Shown: positions 32,148 through 44,018, counted from the stretch's first letter. The stretch is 64,000 bases of DNA from Thiomicrorhabdus immobilis (GCF_021654855.1 NZ_AP024202.1:2475445-2539444); one strand, 5' to 3'. Notes: generated from the letters alone by a model not told the origin. Program-made: numbers and translations.

Positions 32148-33689
32148 TTAGTAAACGCCGTTAGCTTTGAATGACTCGATACAAGCTTTTACACCTGCAA
32201 CGATTTCATCATCCCAGCCACCTTTTGCATTGATTGCATCAGCAACTGCAGCGTGTTCTGAGTTAAGGTGTGCATGTAGAGCTGCTTCGAAATCTAGTAC
32301 CTTGTTGACTTCGATGTCATCTAGGTAACCTTCGTTAGCTGCATACAATGACACTGCCATTTCTGCAATAGAAAGTGGGAAGAACTGCTTCTGCTTCATT
32401 AGCTCAGTTACACGTTTACCGCGCTCTAACTGTGCTTTAGTCGCTGCATCTAAATCAGATGCAAACTGAGCAAATGCCGCTAATTCACGGTATTGTGCCA
32501 AGTCTAAACGAATACCACCACCTAACTTCTTGATCGCTTTAGTTTGAGCCGCACCACCAACACGTGATACAGATAAACCAGCGTTAACCGCAGGACGGAT
32601 ACCTTGAGAGAATAAACCTGTTTCAAGGAAGATCTGACCATCAGTGATCGAGATAACGTTAGTTGGAACGAAAGCAGATACGTCACCCGCTTGAGTTTCA
32701 ATAATAGGAAGAGCAGTCAATGAACCAGTCTTACCTTTTACTTCACCGTTAGTGAATCTTTCTACGTAGTCAGCGTTAACACGAGCAGCACGCTCAAGTA
32801 AACGTGAATGTAGATAGAATACATCACCAGGGAATGCTTCACGTCCAGGAGGACGACGAAGTAATAAAGATACCTGACGGTAAGCTTGTGCTTGTTTAGT
32901 TAAATCATCATAAATGATCAAAGCATCTTCACCACGGTCACGGTAGTACTCACCCATCGCACAACCAGCATAAGCTGCCATGTACTGAAGAGCCGCAGGA
33001 TCAGAAGCGTTTGCCGCAACGATAACAGTGTTATCCATTGCACCGTATTCTTCTAATTTACGCGCTACGTTGTTTACTGTAGAAGCTTTTTGACCCATCG
33101 CAACGTAGATACATTTCACACCAGTGTTCTTTTGTGAAATGATTGCATCGATAGCGATTGCAGTCTTACCAGTCTGACGGTCACCGATGATCAACTCACG
33201 CTGACCACGACCAACTGGGATCATAGAATCGATTGATTTAATACCAGTCATCATTGGCTGATCAACTGATTGACGATCGATTACACCTGGAGCGATACGC
33301 TCGATAGGTGAAGTGATTTTAGTATCAATTGGACCTTTACCATCGATTGGACGACCTAAAGCGTCAACAACACGACCGTTCATTTCTGGGCCAACTGGTA
33401 CTTCTAAAATACGACCAGTACAAGTTACCTTGTCACCTTCAGAAATATGGCTATATTCTCCAAGTACAACTACACCTACAGAATCACGCTCTAAGTTAAG
33501 CGCCATACCGAAAGTTTCTTCGTCGAACTGAACCATCTCACCATACATCACGTCTGATACACCGTGAACAAGTACAATACCGTCAGCGATGCTAACAACA
33601 GTACCTTCACTGCCAGACTCAGCTGCACCATCAAAACCTTTAATACGGTCTTTGATTAGGTTGCTGATTTCAGAGGCATTCAATTGCAT
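32148..33689 (-). CDS. atpA: ATP synthase alpha subunit
   Basis: Non-catalytic nucleotide-binding F1 subunit, 513 residues. P-loop [13 protein letters not shown] near residue 170 and the alpha-type signature [17 protein letters not shown] near 365. GAGAGGAAC precedes the ATG. It lies 15 nt after atpH. Confidence 0.97.
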   Translation of the reverse strand: MQLNASEISNLIKDRIKGFDGAAESGSEGTVVSIADGIVLVHGVSDVMYGEMVQFDEETFGMALNLERDSVGVVVLGEYSHISEGDKVTCTGRILEVPVGPEMNGRVVDALGRPIDGKGPIDTKITSPIERIAPGVIDRQSVDQPMMTGIKSIDSMIPVGRGQRELIIGDRQTGKTAIAIDAIISQKNTGVKCIYVAMGQKASTVNNVARKLEEYGAMDNTVIVAANASDPAALQYMAAYAGCAMGEYYRDRGEDALIIYDDLTKQAQAYRQVSLLLRRPPGREAFPGDVFYLHSRLLERAARVNADYVERFTNGEVKGKTGSLTALPIIETQAGDVSAFVPTNVISITDGQIFLETGLFSQGIRPAVNAGLSVSRVGGAAQTKAIKKLGGGIRLDLAQYRELAAFAQFASDLDAATKAQLERGKRVTELMKQKQFFPLSIAEMAVSLYAANEGYLDDIEVNKVLDFEAALHAHLNSEHAAVADAINAKGGWDDEIVAGVKACIESFKANGVY

Positions 33690-33704
33690 GTTTGTTCCTC
33701 TCCA

Positions 33705-34241
33705 TTATTGGGCGATTGCTGCGCCAAGTTTGTTAAGTTGTGAAAGTGCTGAACCATCAATAGCCCAGTCACCGACTTTAATCTTAATACCGCCGATCAA
33801 TGAAGAATCTTCTTCATAATTGATTTCTACTTCGGCATCAAACTTAGCATTTAGTGCAGCACTTAATTTTTTCTTCTGCTCAACCGTAGTTTTGCGAGCT
33901 GAAATAACAGTCGCTCTTACACGCTTTTCAGCTTCAGCTTTTAAAGTTTCAAAAACTTCAGCAACATCAGCTAATGCGATAAGGCGTTTATTTTCAGCCA
34001 TAGCATTTAAAAGGCTTTTACCTTCAGTTGTCAGATTATCACCCATCACATCCGTGAATACAGAGACGATTTGATCGGCTGTGTATGCTGGGTTTTTAAT
34101 CATAGCAATCATTGCTGGATCTTTAGAGATCGTAGCAAGATTCGCTAATTCATCTGACCAACCTGCTAGGTTATTCGCATCTTCTGCAAGTGCGAATACC
34201 GCTTCTGCGTATGGTCTTGCAATTGTCATTAATTGTGCCAT
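33705..34241 (-). CDS. atpH: ATP synthase delta subunit
   Basis: Peripheral-stalk subunit tying F1 to the b subunits. 178 residues; the N-terminal helical domain starts MTIARPYAEAVFALAE, and the C-terminal motif EDSSLIGGIKIKVGDWAIDGS is diagnostic. Confidence 0.96.
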   Translation of the reverse strand: MAQLMTIARPYAEAVFALAEDANNLAGWSDELANLATISKDPAMIAMIKNPAYTADQIVSVFTDVMGDNLTTEGKSLLNAMAENKRLIALADVAEVFETLKAEAEKRVRATVISARKTTVEQKKKLSAALNAKFDAEVEINYEEDSSLIGGIKIKVGDWAIDGSALSQLNKLGAAIAQ

Positions 34242-34250
34242 AGAGTTTCC

Positions 34251-34721
34251 TTAGATTGATTTAACCAAGGTTTCAAGCATGTCGTTATGTGTTGCAGCGT
34301 CAACTTCTTTCATAAGAATCTTTTCTGCACCAGATATAGCGATTGAAGCAACTTCTTTACGAAGACCTTCACGCGCACGACTAACTTCTTGCTCTATTTC
34401 TGCTTGGGCTGAAGCTTTAATACGGTCTGCTTCTTCCGCGGCTTTTACTTTCGCATCTTCTACGATTTCAGAACCACGTTTTTCAGCTTGACTCAGTATA
34501 TTTTGAGCATTTGTTTTAGCTTCTTTAAGCACTTCTTTGGCTTTTTGTTCAGCTAATTCAAGCTCATGCTTTCCTTTCTCAGCTGCAGAAAGTCCATCAG
34601 CGATTTTCTTCTGACGGTCTTCCATTAGCTTTGACAATGGTGCCCACAGCACTTTGTTCACAAACCAGATTAATAGCATAAATGCGATCATCTGGATGAG
34701 AAGCGTTGCGTTAATACTCAC
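34251..34721 (-). CDS. atpF: ATP synthase b subunit
   Basis: Peripheral-stalk dimer subunit, 156 residues: one N-terminal membrane helix (residues 6-26) followed by a long charged coiled coil. Lies 9 nt from atpH and 56 nt from atpE. Confidence 0.96.
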   Translation of the reverse strand: MSINATLLIQMIAFMLLIWFVNKVLWAPLSKLMEDRQKKIADGLSAAEKGKHELELAEQKAKEVLKEAKTNAQNILSQAEKRGSEIVEDAKVKAAEEADRIKASAQAEIEQEVSRAREGLRKEVASIAISGAEKILMKEVDAATHNDMLETLVKSI

Positions 34722-34777
34722 AGTGGTTACCTCGCCATTCGTTATTTAAATTAATACTTAGATACAGACTGGTGGGA

Positions 34778-35122
<345 letters not shown>

Positions 35123-35166
35123 TTACCTAAGTAATGAAACATAAGTAGGTGCGCTTAAACCCTTTT

Positions 35167-35192
35167 GGTGACTAGATACAAATCTAGCCACC
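35167..35192 (-). other. mRNA hairpin between atpB and atpE
   Basis: In the atp transcript GGUGGCUAGAU pairs with AUCUAGUCACC across a 4-nt loop: 11 pairs with one G-U. No T-run follows, so it is not a terminator. The wobble keeps the fold in the minus-strand RNA while breaking it in the plus strand, supporting an RNA-level role. Confidence 0.65.
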
Positions 35193-35219
35193 TATTCCGT
35201 TAATTGTTCGTTAGGCGGA

Positions 35220-36404
<1,185 letters not shown>

Positions 36405-36412
<8 letters not shown>

Positions 36413-36689
36413 TATTGGTCTCTTCATCTTTCTTTGGCGGCACCTGATCCAGACGTTTGGTTAACGCATGGACTTTTTGAATACCGCCAATAAAACCTAA
36501 TACAGCACAACTTAAAAAGAAAATCGGTGTTGTATCAAAAATTTGGTCAAGCATATAACCGACTATAAAACCGGCAATTAACATCGACGTAAATATCGAT
36601 CCTGCGCTTATCAATAAGAAGTTCGCAGCAGGACCAGGTGCCTCTGTTGTATTTTTTACAACTTTCTTATGTTGGTAATCATCACTCAT
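36405..36689 (-). CDS. atpZ: AtpZ/AtpI-family accessory protein
   Basis: 94 residues with two membrane helices (about 22-45 and 55-72) and charged ends; matches the small AtpZ-type proteins that precede atpI in some operons and have been linked to assembly or to magnesium transport. First gene of the atp operon, 263 nt after parB. Having both atpZ and a separate atpI is less common than atpI alone. Confidence 0.75.
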
Positions 36690-36837
36690 AATCTAAGGCA
36701 AACTCTGTTAATGATACTTTTTAGTTGAATCAAGTTCAAGCTAAACGGCCGCACATGATAATGTTTTATAAGGCTAAAATCTACTGTAGAAAGCCCTTTT
36801 CTTTGCTTTTTTAATAGTTACTTTTTCATTCTCACAA

Positions 36838-36872
36838 GATAGTGTGATTTATAATCATAAAAACACACTATC
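36838..36872. promoter_or_regulatory. Long inverted repeat upstream of the atp operon
   Basis: Arms GATAGTGTG (36838-36846) and CACACTATC (36864-36872) with an inner TTTAT/ATAAA match, so nearly all 35 nt can pair. No T-run on either strand. It lies in the 262-nt gap between parB and atpZ and could be an operator or a parB 3' stabiliser. Confidence 0.5.
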
Positions 36873-36951
36873 TGCCTATACAACTTTGTAATACAGTAAC
36901 TTATATTTTGTTGATTAATTTTTTTCTAAACCTTACAGAAGTACATAAAAC

Positions 36952-37821
36952 TTATAACAGATTCAGTAAACGCTCTAACTCTTCCATATTGGCATAACTA
37001 ATTTCAATCTTACCTCTACCTGTTTCATGGTGATTGATTTTAACTTTGGCTGCCAGTTTTTCGCCTAATGCATTTTGATGGTCGATTACTTTATCAATAC
37101 CTGGAATCGCCTTTTTCTTAGCGTTTTGAATTAGCTTCTTAGGCACTAATACTTGTTGTGCCGCTTCCTCCATTTCACGAACAGACCAGCCCTTTTCAAT
37201 GGATTTGTCCGCCAACTCTTTTTGAACCGGTTCAGGCAGACTGATGATCGCTCTAGCATGCCCCATACTTAAACGACCTTTGTGTAAGGCGTCTTGAATG
37301 TTTTGTGGCAATTTCAATAAACGTAGCAGGTTCGACACTGCGGCTCGCGAACGCCCAACCGCATCGGCAACGGCTTGCTGAGTTAGGTCAAACTCTTTTA
37401 GCAAACGCTTTAAACCAATGGCCGTTTCAATTGGATTCAAATCCTCACGTTGAATATTCTCAATCAACGCCATCGCTAATGTGGCTTGACTATCTGCTTG
37501 ACGAATCACCACTGGAACTTTATCCAGGCCTGCTAATTTGGAAGCTCTCCAACGTCGTTCGCCGGCGATGATCTCATATTTATCGGTACCAATCGGGCGC
37601 ACAATAATTGGCTGAACCACTCCCTGTACCTTAATCGAGTCTGCTAACTCTTGAAGCGCCACATCTTCAAACTGTTGTCTTGGTTGATACTGGCCTGGCT
37701 GTAACTGGTCAACAAGTAACTTTTCGATACGTAAATCGGCGCTGCTATTATCTGATTTCTGCTTTGCTCCTAGCATTGCATGAATGCCACGACTACCCAT
37801 ACCTGAACGTTTTTTAACCAC
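36952..37821 (-). CDS. parB: Chromosome partitioning protein ParB
   Basis: Binds parS sites near the origin and spreads as a CTP-dependent clamp. 289 residues, GTG start with TAGGA 7 nt upstream. The N-terminal arginine motif GERRWRASKLAG and the helix-turn-helix LTQQAVADAVGRSRAAVSNL are present; the C-terminal dimerisation region ends EELERLLNLL. Lies 27 nt after parA. No perfect parS site was seen in this window. Confidence 0.97.
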   Translation of the reverse strand: MVKKRSGMGSRGIHAMLGAKQKSDNSSADLRIEKLLVDQLQPGQYQPRQQFEDVALQELADSIKVQGVVQPIIVRPIGTDKYEIIAGERRWRASKLAGLDKVPVVIRQADSQATLAMALIENIQREDLNPIETAIGLKRLLKEFDLTQQAVADAVGRSRAAVSNLLRLLKLPQNIQDALHKGRLSMGHARAIISLPEPVQKELADKSIEKGWSVREMEEAAQQVLVPKKLIQNAKKKAIPGIDKVIDHQNALGEKLAAKVKINHHETGRGKIEISYANMEELERLLNLL

Positions 37822-37848
37822 GAAAATTCCTACCTTTTGATCAATAAG

Positions 37849-38616
37849 TTATAACTGTGTTTTACGAATAAGTTCGTTAGCGAGAGCAAGATAAGCAATC
37901 GCACCATTTGATGTTGCATCGTAATCTAGAATGGATTCACCATAACTCGGTGCTTCTGCCAGGCGTACATTACGCGGAATAATGGTCTGTAAGACTTTCA
38001 TCCCAAAATGCGCGACCAGTTCATTAGAAACATCATTGGCGAGATTATTACGTCTATCATGCATGGTTCTCAAAAGGCCATCGATATGCAAGGTTGCGTT
38101 CAACTGGCTTTGCACGGTATCAATCGTATCCATCAGAGCGGATAACCCTTCAAGCGCAAAAAACTCACACTGCACTGGCACTAAAATACCATCTGCCGAA
38201 GCAAGGGCATTCAGCGTCAGCATATTCAATGTTGGCGGGCAATCTATGATGATGACATCATAGTTTTCGCGAATTTTTCGCAACGCTTTACGAAGTCTTT
38301 TAGGCCCCATATCCTCTTCTAAAAGCGCGACCTCTGCAGCCGTTAAATCGCCATTGGCGGGCATTAAATCAAGATTAGCCTGCTCCACATGCACAATAGC
38401 CGCCTTAGCTTTCATTTCACCAACCAACACTTCAAATACCGAGGCATTAAGCTGATCCTTATCGACACCAATTGCAACGGTTGCATTACCTTGTGGGTCT
38501 AAATCAATCAACAATACTTTTTTGTTTAAACGCCCAAGTGCAGCGGCCAAGTTCACACTCGTGGTGGTTTTACCCACGCCGCCCTTTTGGTTTGCAACTG
38601 CAATAACTCTTCCCAC
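37849..38616 (-). CDS. parA: Chromosome partitioning ATPase ParA (Soj)
   Basis: Deviant Walker ATPase that moves ParB-origin complexes. 255 residues with NQKGGVGKTTTSVNLAAALG at 9-28 and the Walker B region VIIIDCPPTLNML. Part of the mnmG-rsmG-parA-parB run typical of origin regions. Confidence 0.97.
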   Translation of the reverse strand: MGRVIAVANQKGGVGKTTTSVNLAAALGRLNKKVLLIDLDPQGNATVAIGVDKDQLNASVFEVLVGEMKAKAAIVHVEQANLDLMPANGDLTAAEVALLEEDMGPKRLRKALRKIRENYDVIIIDCPPTLNMLTLNALASADGILVPVQCEFFALEGLSALMDTIDTVQSQLNATLHIDGLLRTMHDRRNNLANDVSNELVAHFGMKVLQTIIPRNVRLAEAPSYGESILDYDATSNGAIAYLALANELIRKTQL

Positions 38617-38661
38617 GTCGAATATGCCTCTAAAGTGGTTTTAAAATGATTAACTTTTGAC

Positions 38662-39294
38662 CTAACTGGCTTGCTTGGAACCTTTTACTAACATGCGCTC
38701 TGCATTTAGTTTTGGAACATGAAGCTCAATCACGTCTTCTACTTTAACCAGGCCTGGTAACTTGGTTAAATCTTCAAAATCTTTCTGTGCTTTCATCGCC
38801 CACCAAATCCCACCTTGTGGAATCAAATGGTGTGTCCAGTCCAACATGTCTTGAATGGAAGCAAAAGCCCTTGAAATAACGGCCTCATACAATGGTTCTG
38901 GCTGGTATTCTTCAACTCGACTATGAATTACCTGGGTATTCACAAGTCCCAGTTCAGCTTTAGCTTGGATTAAAAATCGGGTTTTCTTGCTATTACTGTC
39001 TAACAAATCGATCTGTTTTTCAGGAAAACAAATCGCCAACGGAATCCCAGGCAACCCTCCACCAGTTCCCACATCAATAATTCGATTTTGCTTAATATAA
39101 GGAACAACTGCCAAACTATCCAGTAAATGTTTAATTAACATCTCTTGTGGATCTCGAATGGCGGTTAAATTGTATACCTTATTCCACTTTTGAAGTAAGG
39201 CTAAATAGGCCATTAGCTTGTCTATTTGCTCGGCTGATAATTCAATTTGAAGATTATCCAAACCTTCAATAAGCACTGCTCTTAACTGTTCCAT
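38662..39294 (-). CDS. rsmG: 16S rRNA (guanine527-N7)-methyltransferase
   Basis: Methylates G527 of 16S rRNA. 210 residues with the SAM motif IDVGTGGGLPGIPLAICFP near residue 74. Six nt after mnmG. Contains a perfect copy of the iterated palindrome (38747) read as Pro-Gly-Leu-Val. Confidence 0.96.
   Translation of the reverse strand: MEQLRAVLIEGLDNLQIELSAEQIDKLMAYLALLQKWNKVYNLTAIRDPQEMLIKHLLDSLAVVPYIKQNRIIDVGTGGGLPGIPLAICFPEKQIDLLDSNSKKTRFLIQAKAELGLVNTQVIHSRVEEYQPEPLYEAVISRAFASIQDMLDWTHHLIPQGGIWWAMKAQKDFEDLTKLPGLVKVEDVIELHVPKLNAERMLVKGSKQAS
38747..38758. repeat. Iterated palindrome ACCAGGCCTGGT, perfect copy
   Basis: Perfect copy inside rsmG, read as Pro-Gly-Leu-Val. Confidence 0.95.
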
Positions 39295-39299
39295 TTATA

Positions 39300-41198
39300 T
39301 CAAGCCGAGTGTTGTTGTGAACGAAATTTTTTAATCTCAATCAGTAAGATTGAGATCGCGGCAGGAGTAATGCCTTGAATACGCCCCGCCATGCCTAAAT
39401 TCTCCGGCTTATGGTCACGTAACTTCTGCTTAACCTCGTTTGATAAACCAGAAATTTTATCCAAATCCAAATCCTCAGGGATTTTAACCGACTCGGAACG
39501 TTTCATTTTATCAATCTGTTGAATTTGACGATCAATATAACCGGAATACTTGGCTTCAATCTCAATCTGATCAACAACAGCCGAGTCTTCAACCCCTTCG
39601 CCAAAGGCTTCCAGGGTGGCTAACGCATTGTATTGCACATTAGGGCGTTTAAGCAGGTCAAACAAGGTTTGCTCTTTACTCAAAGGTAGCTCCATCAGCG
39701 CTTCAGCCTGCTTGGCTTCTGGATGCGATGGATAAATCCAAGTATCTTTTAAGCGAGCGACTTCTTGCTCCAAGCTTTCTAATTTGTTTTGATAAGCCGC
39801 CCAACGAACATCATCCACCAAGCCCATTTCACGTGCAATTGGTGTAAGGCGCTGGTCGGCATTATCTTCACGCAACATCAAGCGGTATTCGGCTCGAGAG
39901 GTGAACATCCGATACGGTTCTGTTGTCCCCATGGTTATCAGGTCATCGACCAATACACCCAAGTAAGCTTCATCTCTACGAGGGAACCATTGTTCTTTAA
40001 GCTGAGCCCTACGAGCGGCATTGATTCCGGCTAACAAGCCTTGGGCGGCCGCCTCTTCATAACCTGTGGTACCGTTGATTTGTCCGGCAAAATACAGGCC
40101 TTTAATCGCTTGAGTTTCCAAGGTTGCTTTCAAACCGCGCGGATCAAAATAATCGTACTCAATCGCATAACCAGGTCGCATAATCTTGGCATTTTCCAAA
40201 CCTTGCATGGAGTGCACAATCTGTAGCTGGGTAGCAAAAGGTAAGCTGGTGGAAATCCCGTTAGGGTAAAGCTCGGTTGTCGTTAACCCCTCAGGCTCGA
40301 TAAACACCTGATGTTTATCTTTATCCGCAAAACGCATCACCTTATCTTCAATGGAAGGGCAGTATCTCGGGCCAACGCTGTCAATCTCACCCTGTTCAGA
40401 ATACATAGGCGACTGATCCAAAGAAGCCATAATCGCATCATGTGTTTTTGAGTTGGTATAGGTGATATAACAAGGAATCTGTTTAGGATGCATTGAAGCT
40501 TTACCCATGTAAGAGAATACGGGAACAGGATCATCACCATGCTGAACTTGCATTGCTTCAAAGTTGACCGTACGCGCATCAATACGTGGTGGAGTTCCCG
40601 TTTTTAAACGACCAACCGGTAGATTCATCTCTCTTAAACGATCAGCCAATCGATTGGCTGGCTCATCACCTGCACGCCCACCTTCATAATTTTGTAGGCC
40701 AATATGAATACGGCCAGCTAGAAAAGTCCCTACGGTTAAAACCACTTGATTCGCGTAAAAACTCAATCCCATTTTAGTGACCACACCGCGAATGGAATCG
40801 CCTTCTAAAATCACATCTTCAACAGGCTGTTGAAACAGAGTTAGGTTTTCTTGATTTTCTAGGCGCATACGAATCGCTTGGCGATAAAGTACTCGGTCAG
40901 CCTGGGCACGAGTCGCTCTCACCGCAGGGCCTTTAGAGGCATTCAAAATACGGAACTGAATCCCAGCTTCATCAATTGCCATGGCCATAGCACCACCCAT
41001 AGCATCGATCTCTTTAACTAAATGACCTTTACCAATCCCACCAATGGCCGGGTTGCAAGACATCTGCCCAAGGGTATCGATATTATGCGTAAGCAACAAG
41101 GTTTGCAAACCCATGCGTGCAGAAGCTAACGCGGCTTCTGTACCAGCATGACCACCGCCAACAACTATGACGTCATATTTTGAACTTTCGGAATGCAT
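39300..41198 (-). CDS. mnmG: tRNA U34 carboxymethylaminomethyl-modification enzyme MnmG (GidA)
   Basis: FAD-dependent partner of MnmE in wobble-uridine modification. 632 residues. The FAD-binding motif [19 protein letters not shown] is at 12-30, with [14 protein letters not shown] following near 47. A ribosome-binding AAAGGTGGG precedes the ATG. It opens the origin-proximal mnmG-rsmG-parAB block. Confidence 0.97.
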   Translation of the reverse strand: MHSESSKYDVIVVGGGHAGTEAALASARMGLQTLLLTHNIDTLGQMSCNPAIGGIGKGHLVKEIDAMGGAMAMAIDEAGIQFRILNASKGPAVRATRAQADRVLYRQAIRMRLENQENLTLFQQPVEDVILEGDSIRGVVTKMGLSFYANQVVLTVGTFLAGRIHIGLQNYEGGRAGDEPANRLADRLREMNLPVGRLKTGTPPRIDARTVNFEAMQVQHGDDPVPVFSYMGKASMHPKQIPCYITYTNSKTHDAIMASLDQSPMYSEQGEIDSVGPRYCPSIEDKVMRFADKDKHQVFIEPEGLTTTELYPNGISTSLPFATQLQIVHSMQGLENAKIMRPGYAIEYDYFDPRGLKATLETQAIKGLYFAGQINGTTGYEEAAAQGLLAGINAARRAQLKEQWFPRRDEAYLGVLVDDLITMGTTEPYRMFTSRAEYRLMLREDNADQRLTPIAREMGLVDDVRWAAYQNKLESLEQEVARLKDTWIYPSHPEAKQAEALMELPLSKEQTLFDLLKRPNVQYNALATLEAFGEGVEDSAVVDQIEIEAKYSGYIDRQIQQIDKMKRSESVKIPEDLDLDKISGLSNEVKQKLRDHKPENLGMAGRIQGITPAAISILLIEIKKFRSQQHSA

Positions 41199-41539
41199 AA
41201 CCCACCTTTAAATAAAGCCACTCAAAAACCGTTTCACCCGTTAAACACCCTAAAAACAGCGAGATTTAACCCACTTGAGCGTATCGATACTACGATTCTT
41301 TTTACTGCAAATAGCTAAATATTTTACCATAAGAATCATCCATTTGCGTAACCTAGAAAACTCTAGTCTTGTAGACTTTATTTAGACCTAAATTTGTATT
41401 TATAACCATAATCACACAACAAGAATAAACAGGCGAAACGATGCTTCTTGCTATCTCTGAATATTAAGAGTAAATTTTAGTTTGATGATTCATCTACCAA
41501 GCTAGTTCATATTTACCAAATAATCTTAAGGACATTAAA
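41199..41539. other. Divergent intergenic region, mnmG / lipoprotein
   Basis: 341 nt, AT-rich, with promoters expected for both genes but none clear enough to call. A short AGTCT-tgt-AGACT hairpin lies near 41366. No DnaA box with fewer than two mismatches is visible, so I do not see an origin here even though oriC flanks gidA in E. coli. Confidence 0.4.
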
Positions 41540-42166
41540 ATGCAGATAACGTTATTTAATAAGCGCCTCCTTAGCTATAAAGCATACATTTTCCCACTAA
41601 TTATGATTTCCTTAGCCGGTTGCTCGTCAATGCCCTATTCAACCAATAATATGGAAATCCAGCCTAATGACTCTTTCATTCTCAAACAAGCGATAGAGAT
41701 CGCTCCGAATAGTGCGCGTGCTTATATCCAACATGGCTCGGCAAACACGGGAGGCTTTGATCATTCCGAACAACACTGTCGTGTTGAGGTCACCAACTTA
41801 AGTGAGCACAAGCAGGTGGTTTTGCCAGAAACATTTCAGATCACATCTGTAAATGTTGACGAGGAAGCGATAGCACAAGCTGATCTATCCGGGACTCAGC
41901 TTGCGTTTAATTCTACAAACAATAGCCAAACCGACTCTATGACTTTTATCGGATTTCTTGGCTTAGGGATGGAACAGCGTCCGGAAACCATGGACTTGAT
42001 CCATATCTATCTAAAATCTAAACAACAACCGAATGTTTATCGTTTGACCTGTGCCGGAGCTTTAAGCAATGGAAACCCAGCAGATGCACCGAGGAGTTAC
42101 CGTCCAGATTTGAAAGCCATCAATAGAATACTCGGCAAGATTGGGGAAATTAAACTGAATCATTAG
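41540..42166 (+). CDS. Hypothetical lipoprotein
   Basis: 208 residues with a lipoprotein signal peptide: hydrophobic stretch 16-27 and lipobox SLAGC with the lipidated Cys28. The mature part has no recognised domain; it contains two further cysteines that could pair (EQHCRVEV and RLTCAGA). AAGGA precedes the ATG. Serine at +2 of the mature protein suggests outer-membrane destination. Confidence 0.75.
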   Translation: MQITLFNKRLLSYKAYIFPLIMISLAGCSSMPYSTNNMEIQPNDSFILKQAIEIAPNSARAYIQHGSANTGGFDHSEQHCRVEVTNLSEHKQVVLPETFQITSVNVDEEAIAQADLSGTQLAFNSTNNSQTDSMTFIGFLGLGMEQRPETMDLIHIYLKSKQQPNVYRLTCAGALSNGNPADAPRSYRPDLKAINRILGKIGEIKLNH

Positions 42167-42192
42167 TGGTAAATGAAAACATTAGGAAGGGT

Positions 42193-42498
42193 TTAAATTG
42201 GACGTTTTCCATTGGGGTTAGGACGCATGGTCAGAAGCTCTTCCACTTCATGCTGAGAATAACCCCGACTAAATGCAAACTGAGCCAATTGGTTAGCTCG
42301 TTTACTTAACTCTTGTGGGTTCACCCCATTCTCAATCGCTTCCTCAAGCCATTCAGACAATAAATCTATAGTATAGGCTTCCACTTCATTTTCATCAGCG
42401 CCATGAGTCATCAATCGAGCTAGGTTCTGATCAAAACTCTCAATCAACTGTTTTGCCTTAAGGGCATTTTTAATATCAATTACATCATGTTCAGACAT
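42193..42498 (-). CDS. Hypothetical small acidic protein
   Basis: 101 residues, mostly helical and acidic (LSEWLEEAIENGVNPQEL), no signal peptide or membrane segment, no family recognised. The frame also has an ATG at 42504, but AAGGGGGA lies at good spacing from 42498 and directly abuts the earlier one. It converges with the lipoprotein gene. Confidence 0.65.
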   Translation of the reverse strand: MSEHDVIDIKNALKAKQLIESFDQNLARLMTHGADENEVEAYTIDLLSEWLEEAIENGVNPQELSKRANQLAQFAFSRGYSQHEVEELLTMRPNPNGKRPI

Positions 42499-42579
42499 TG
42501 TCATTCCCCCTTGAAAAGCGTGGCCTATTTACAGTAGGTAATAATGAATTTAAATCATAAATAAACAAAAAATAAACTG

Positions 42580-42591
42580 GCCAGGCCTGGT
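42580..42591. repeat. Iterated palindrome, 11/12 copy
   Basis: GCCAGGCCTGGT, intergenic, 20 nt beyond the stop of the 55-aa gene; on the minus strand it is followed by the T-rich AGTTTATTTTTTG and may terminate the queF transcript. Confidence 0.8.
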
Positions 42592-42609
42592 GAGTTCAAC
42601 GGCTAGATA

Positions 42610-42777
42610 TCAATAGAAAGACTTCTTCCTCAACTTATAATGGGGAACATTTTGATCTAAATCGTCCCAGCCTTCATCGGCGACACTCTCATCTGCTAAA
42701 TTTTTATTAGGATTATCTACCTTTACCCACTCATAGCCAAACAAACCGACAAAGAAATTCATAAACCTCAACAACAT
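42610..42777 (-). CDS. Small 55-residue protein directly after queF
   Basis: An open frame of 55 codons whose ATG abuts the queF stop codon. A short hydrophobic start (FMNFFVGLFGYEW) is followed by an acidic middle (DESVADEGWDDLDQ) and a basic, aromatic end (KLRKKSFY). A second ATG at codon 6 has GAGG just upstream and may be the true start. Coupling to queF and a terminator-like element beyond its stop support it as real. Function unknown. Confidence 0.5.
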   Translation of the reverse strand: MLLRFMNFFVGLFGYEWVKVDNPNKNLADESVADEGWDDLDQNVPHYKLRKKSFY

Positions 42778-43617
42778 CTATTGTCTCAATGTTCTAGAAA
42801 TATCAAATTCATCCTCAAAGTTTGAACGGTATGGATTGATATCCAGTCCACCGCGTCTTACATAACGCGCATATACCGTTAACTTTTGTGGAGAGCAAAT
42901 CTTCATAATATCAGTGAATATACGCTCAACACATTGTTCATGAAACTCATTGTGCTCCCTAAAAGAGATTAAATACTTCAACAAGGAATCATGGTTGATT
43001 TTCATTCCATGATAACGAATAACGACGGAACCCCAATCTGGCTGTCCAGTCACAAGGCAATTGGATTTTAACAGATGACTATTCACCGTCTCTTCTACCA
43101 ACTCATTGGATCGTTCTAGTTCAAGTAAATCAGGCGCAACTGAATAGCTATCAACTTCAATATCCAAATCGTCTAAATTGACCCCAGGTAATTTACCGAG
43201 TAACGATTCATCAGAATCCAGACTTCTAAGGTCTACCGCAACCTCTTCACCACAAGCTTTCGACAAATCCTTGATCCAAAGGTCAACAACCTCTTGCTGC
43301 GAAGCGAAACGTGTTCCATTAAATGAATTGAGATACAGCTTAAACGACTTAGATTCAATCAGGAACTCAGAATCCGCAGGAAATGCAAATTCGGCAATAG
43401 CAACAATAGGTTTACCTTTGGAATTCAACCAAGATACTTCAAAAGCGGTCCAAATATCCAACCCTTGAAAAGGTAAGTCATCAGGGGTGATATCCAATTC
43501 ATCGCGCTTTTCCTGACGTGGGATAGGAAACAGTAATTTAGCATCATACTGGCTACAATATGGTGTGGATTTCCCTAATAAACTCTTATTGGCAGTTGTT
43601 TGATTTGAAGCAGTCAT
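42778..43617 (-). CDS. queF: NADPH-dependent 7-cyano-7-deazaguanine reductase
   Basis: Reduces preQ0 to preQ1 in queuosine synthesis. 279 residues, the long two-domain (E. coli-type) form. Catalytic Cys187 in SNCLVTGQPDWG and Asp194 are in place, with the NADPH motif ESKSFKLYLNSFN near residue 88. Its ATG overlaps the stop of the upstream membrane-protein gene by 1 nt, so the two are translationally coupled. Confidence 0.96.
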   Translation of the reverse strand: MTASNQTTANKSLLGKSTPYCSQYDAKLLFPIPRQEKRDELDITPDDLPFQGLDIWTAFEVSWLNSKGKPIVAIAEFAFPADSEFLIESKSFKLYLNSFNGTRFASQQEVVDLWIKDLSKACGEEVAVDLRSLDSDESLLGKLPGVNLDDLDIEVDSYSVAPDLLELERSNELVEETVNSHLLKSNCLVTGQPDWGSVVIRYHGMKINHDSLLKYLISFREHNEFHEQCVERIFTDIMKICSPQKLTVYARYVRRGGLDINPYRSNFEDEFDISRTLRQ

Positions 43618-44018
43618 TAGTTAGGTACATCTAGATTACGTAACGCCGTACGGAAAGAGTTAAACGGATTGATCAGGGCATCGGCCAAGATGATTGCAAA
43701 ACCGATCCAGTGAAAGAACGTAGGCTCTTTACCTGTGACAAACCATAAATAGGTTAATAATCCACTTGCAAGGATAACTGTAATAACCGCCCAAAATTGG
43801 TCTAATAGGAAAGATAAAGGGCTAACATCACCCGATTTAAACATCTCGATAAAAAGCACTATCACAGCCAATGTAATGAAGGTATAACCAACGGTACCTT
43901 CCAATGCTAGATTGAAATATTCCGCTACCAATAGAAAACCAATAATAAACAACATCCACGGTACCTTACTTACCATAGACATCACTCCACTTGCTTTAAC
44001 GGTTACTTGTCCACCCAT
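43617..44018 (-). CDS. Hypothetical membrane protein coupled to queF
   Basis: 133 residues, four membrane helices (VPWMLFIIGFLLVAEYFNL, FITLAVIVLFIEMF, WAVITVILASGLLTYLWF, WIGFAIILADALI). AGGAGG 4 nt before ATG 44018 decides the start over the one at 44033. No family recognised. The 1-nt overlap with queF suggests common expression, not necessarily common function. Confidence 0.72.
   Translation of the reverse strand: MGGQVTVKASGVMSMVSKVPWMLFIIGFLLVAEYFNLALEGTVGYTFITLAVIVLFIEMFKSGDVSPLSFLLDQFWAVITVILASGLLTYLWFVTGKEPTFFHWIGFAIILADALINPFNSFRTALRNLDVPN

Noticed and set aside
41228..41245. CGTTTCACCCGTTAAACA as a possible parS site near parAB
   Set aside because: Only the left half resembles TGTTTCACGTGAAACA; the palindrome is broken. 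No proper parS site seen.
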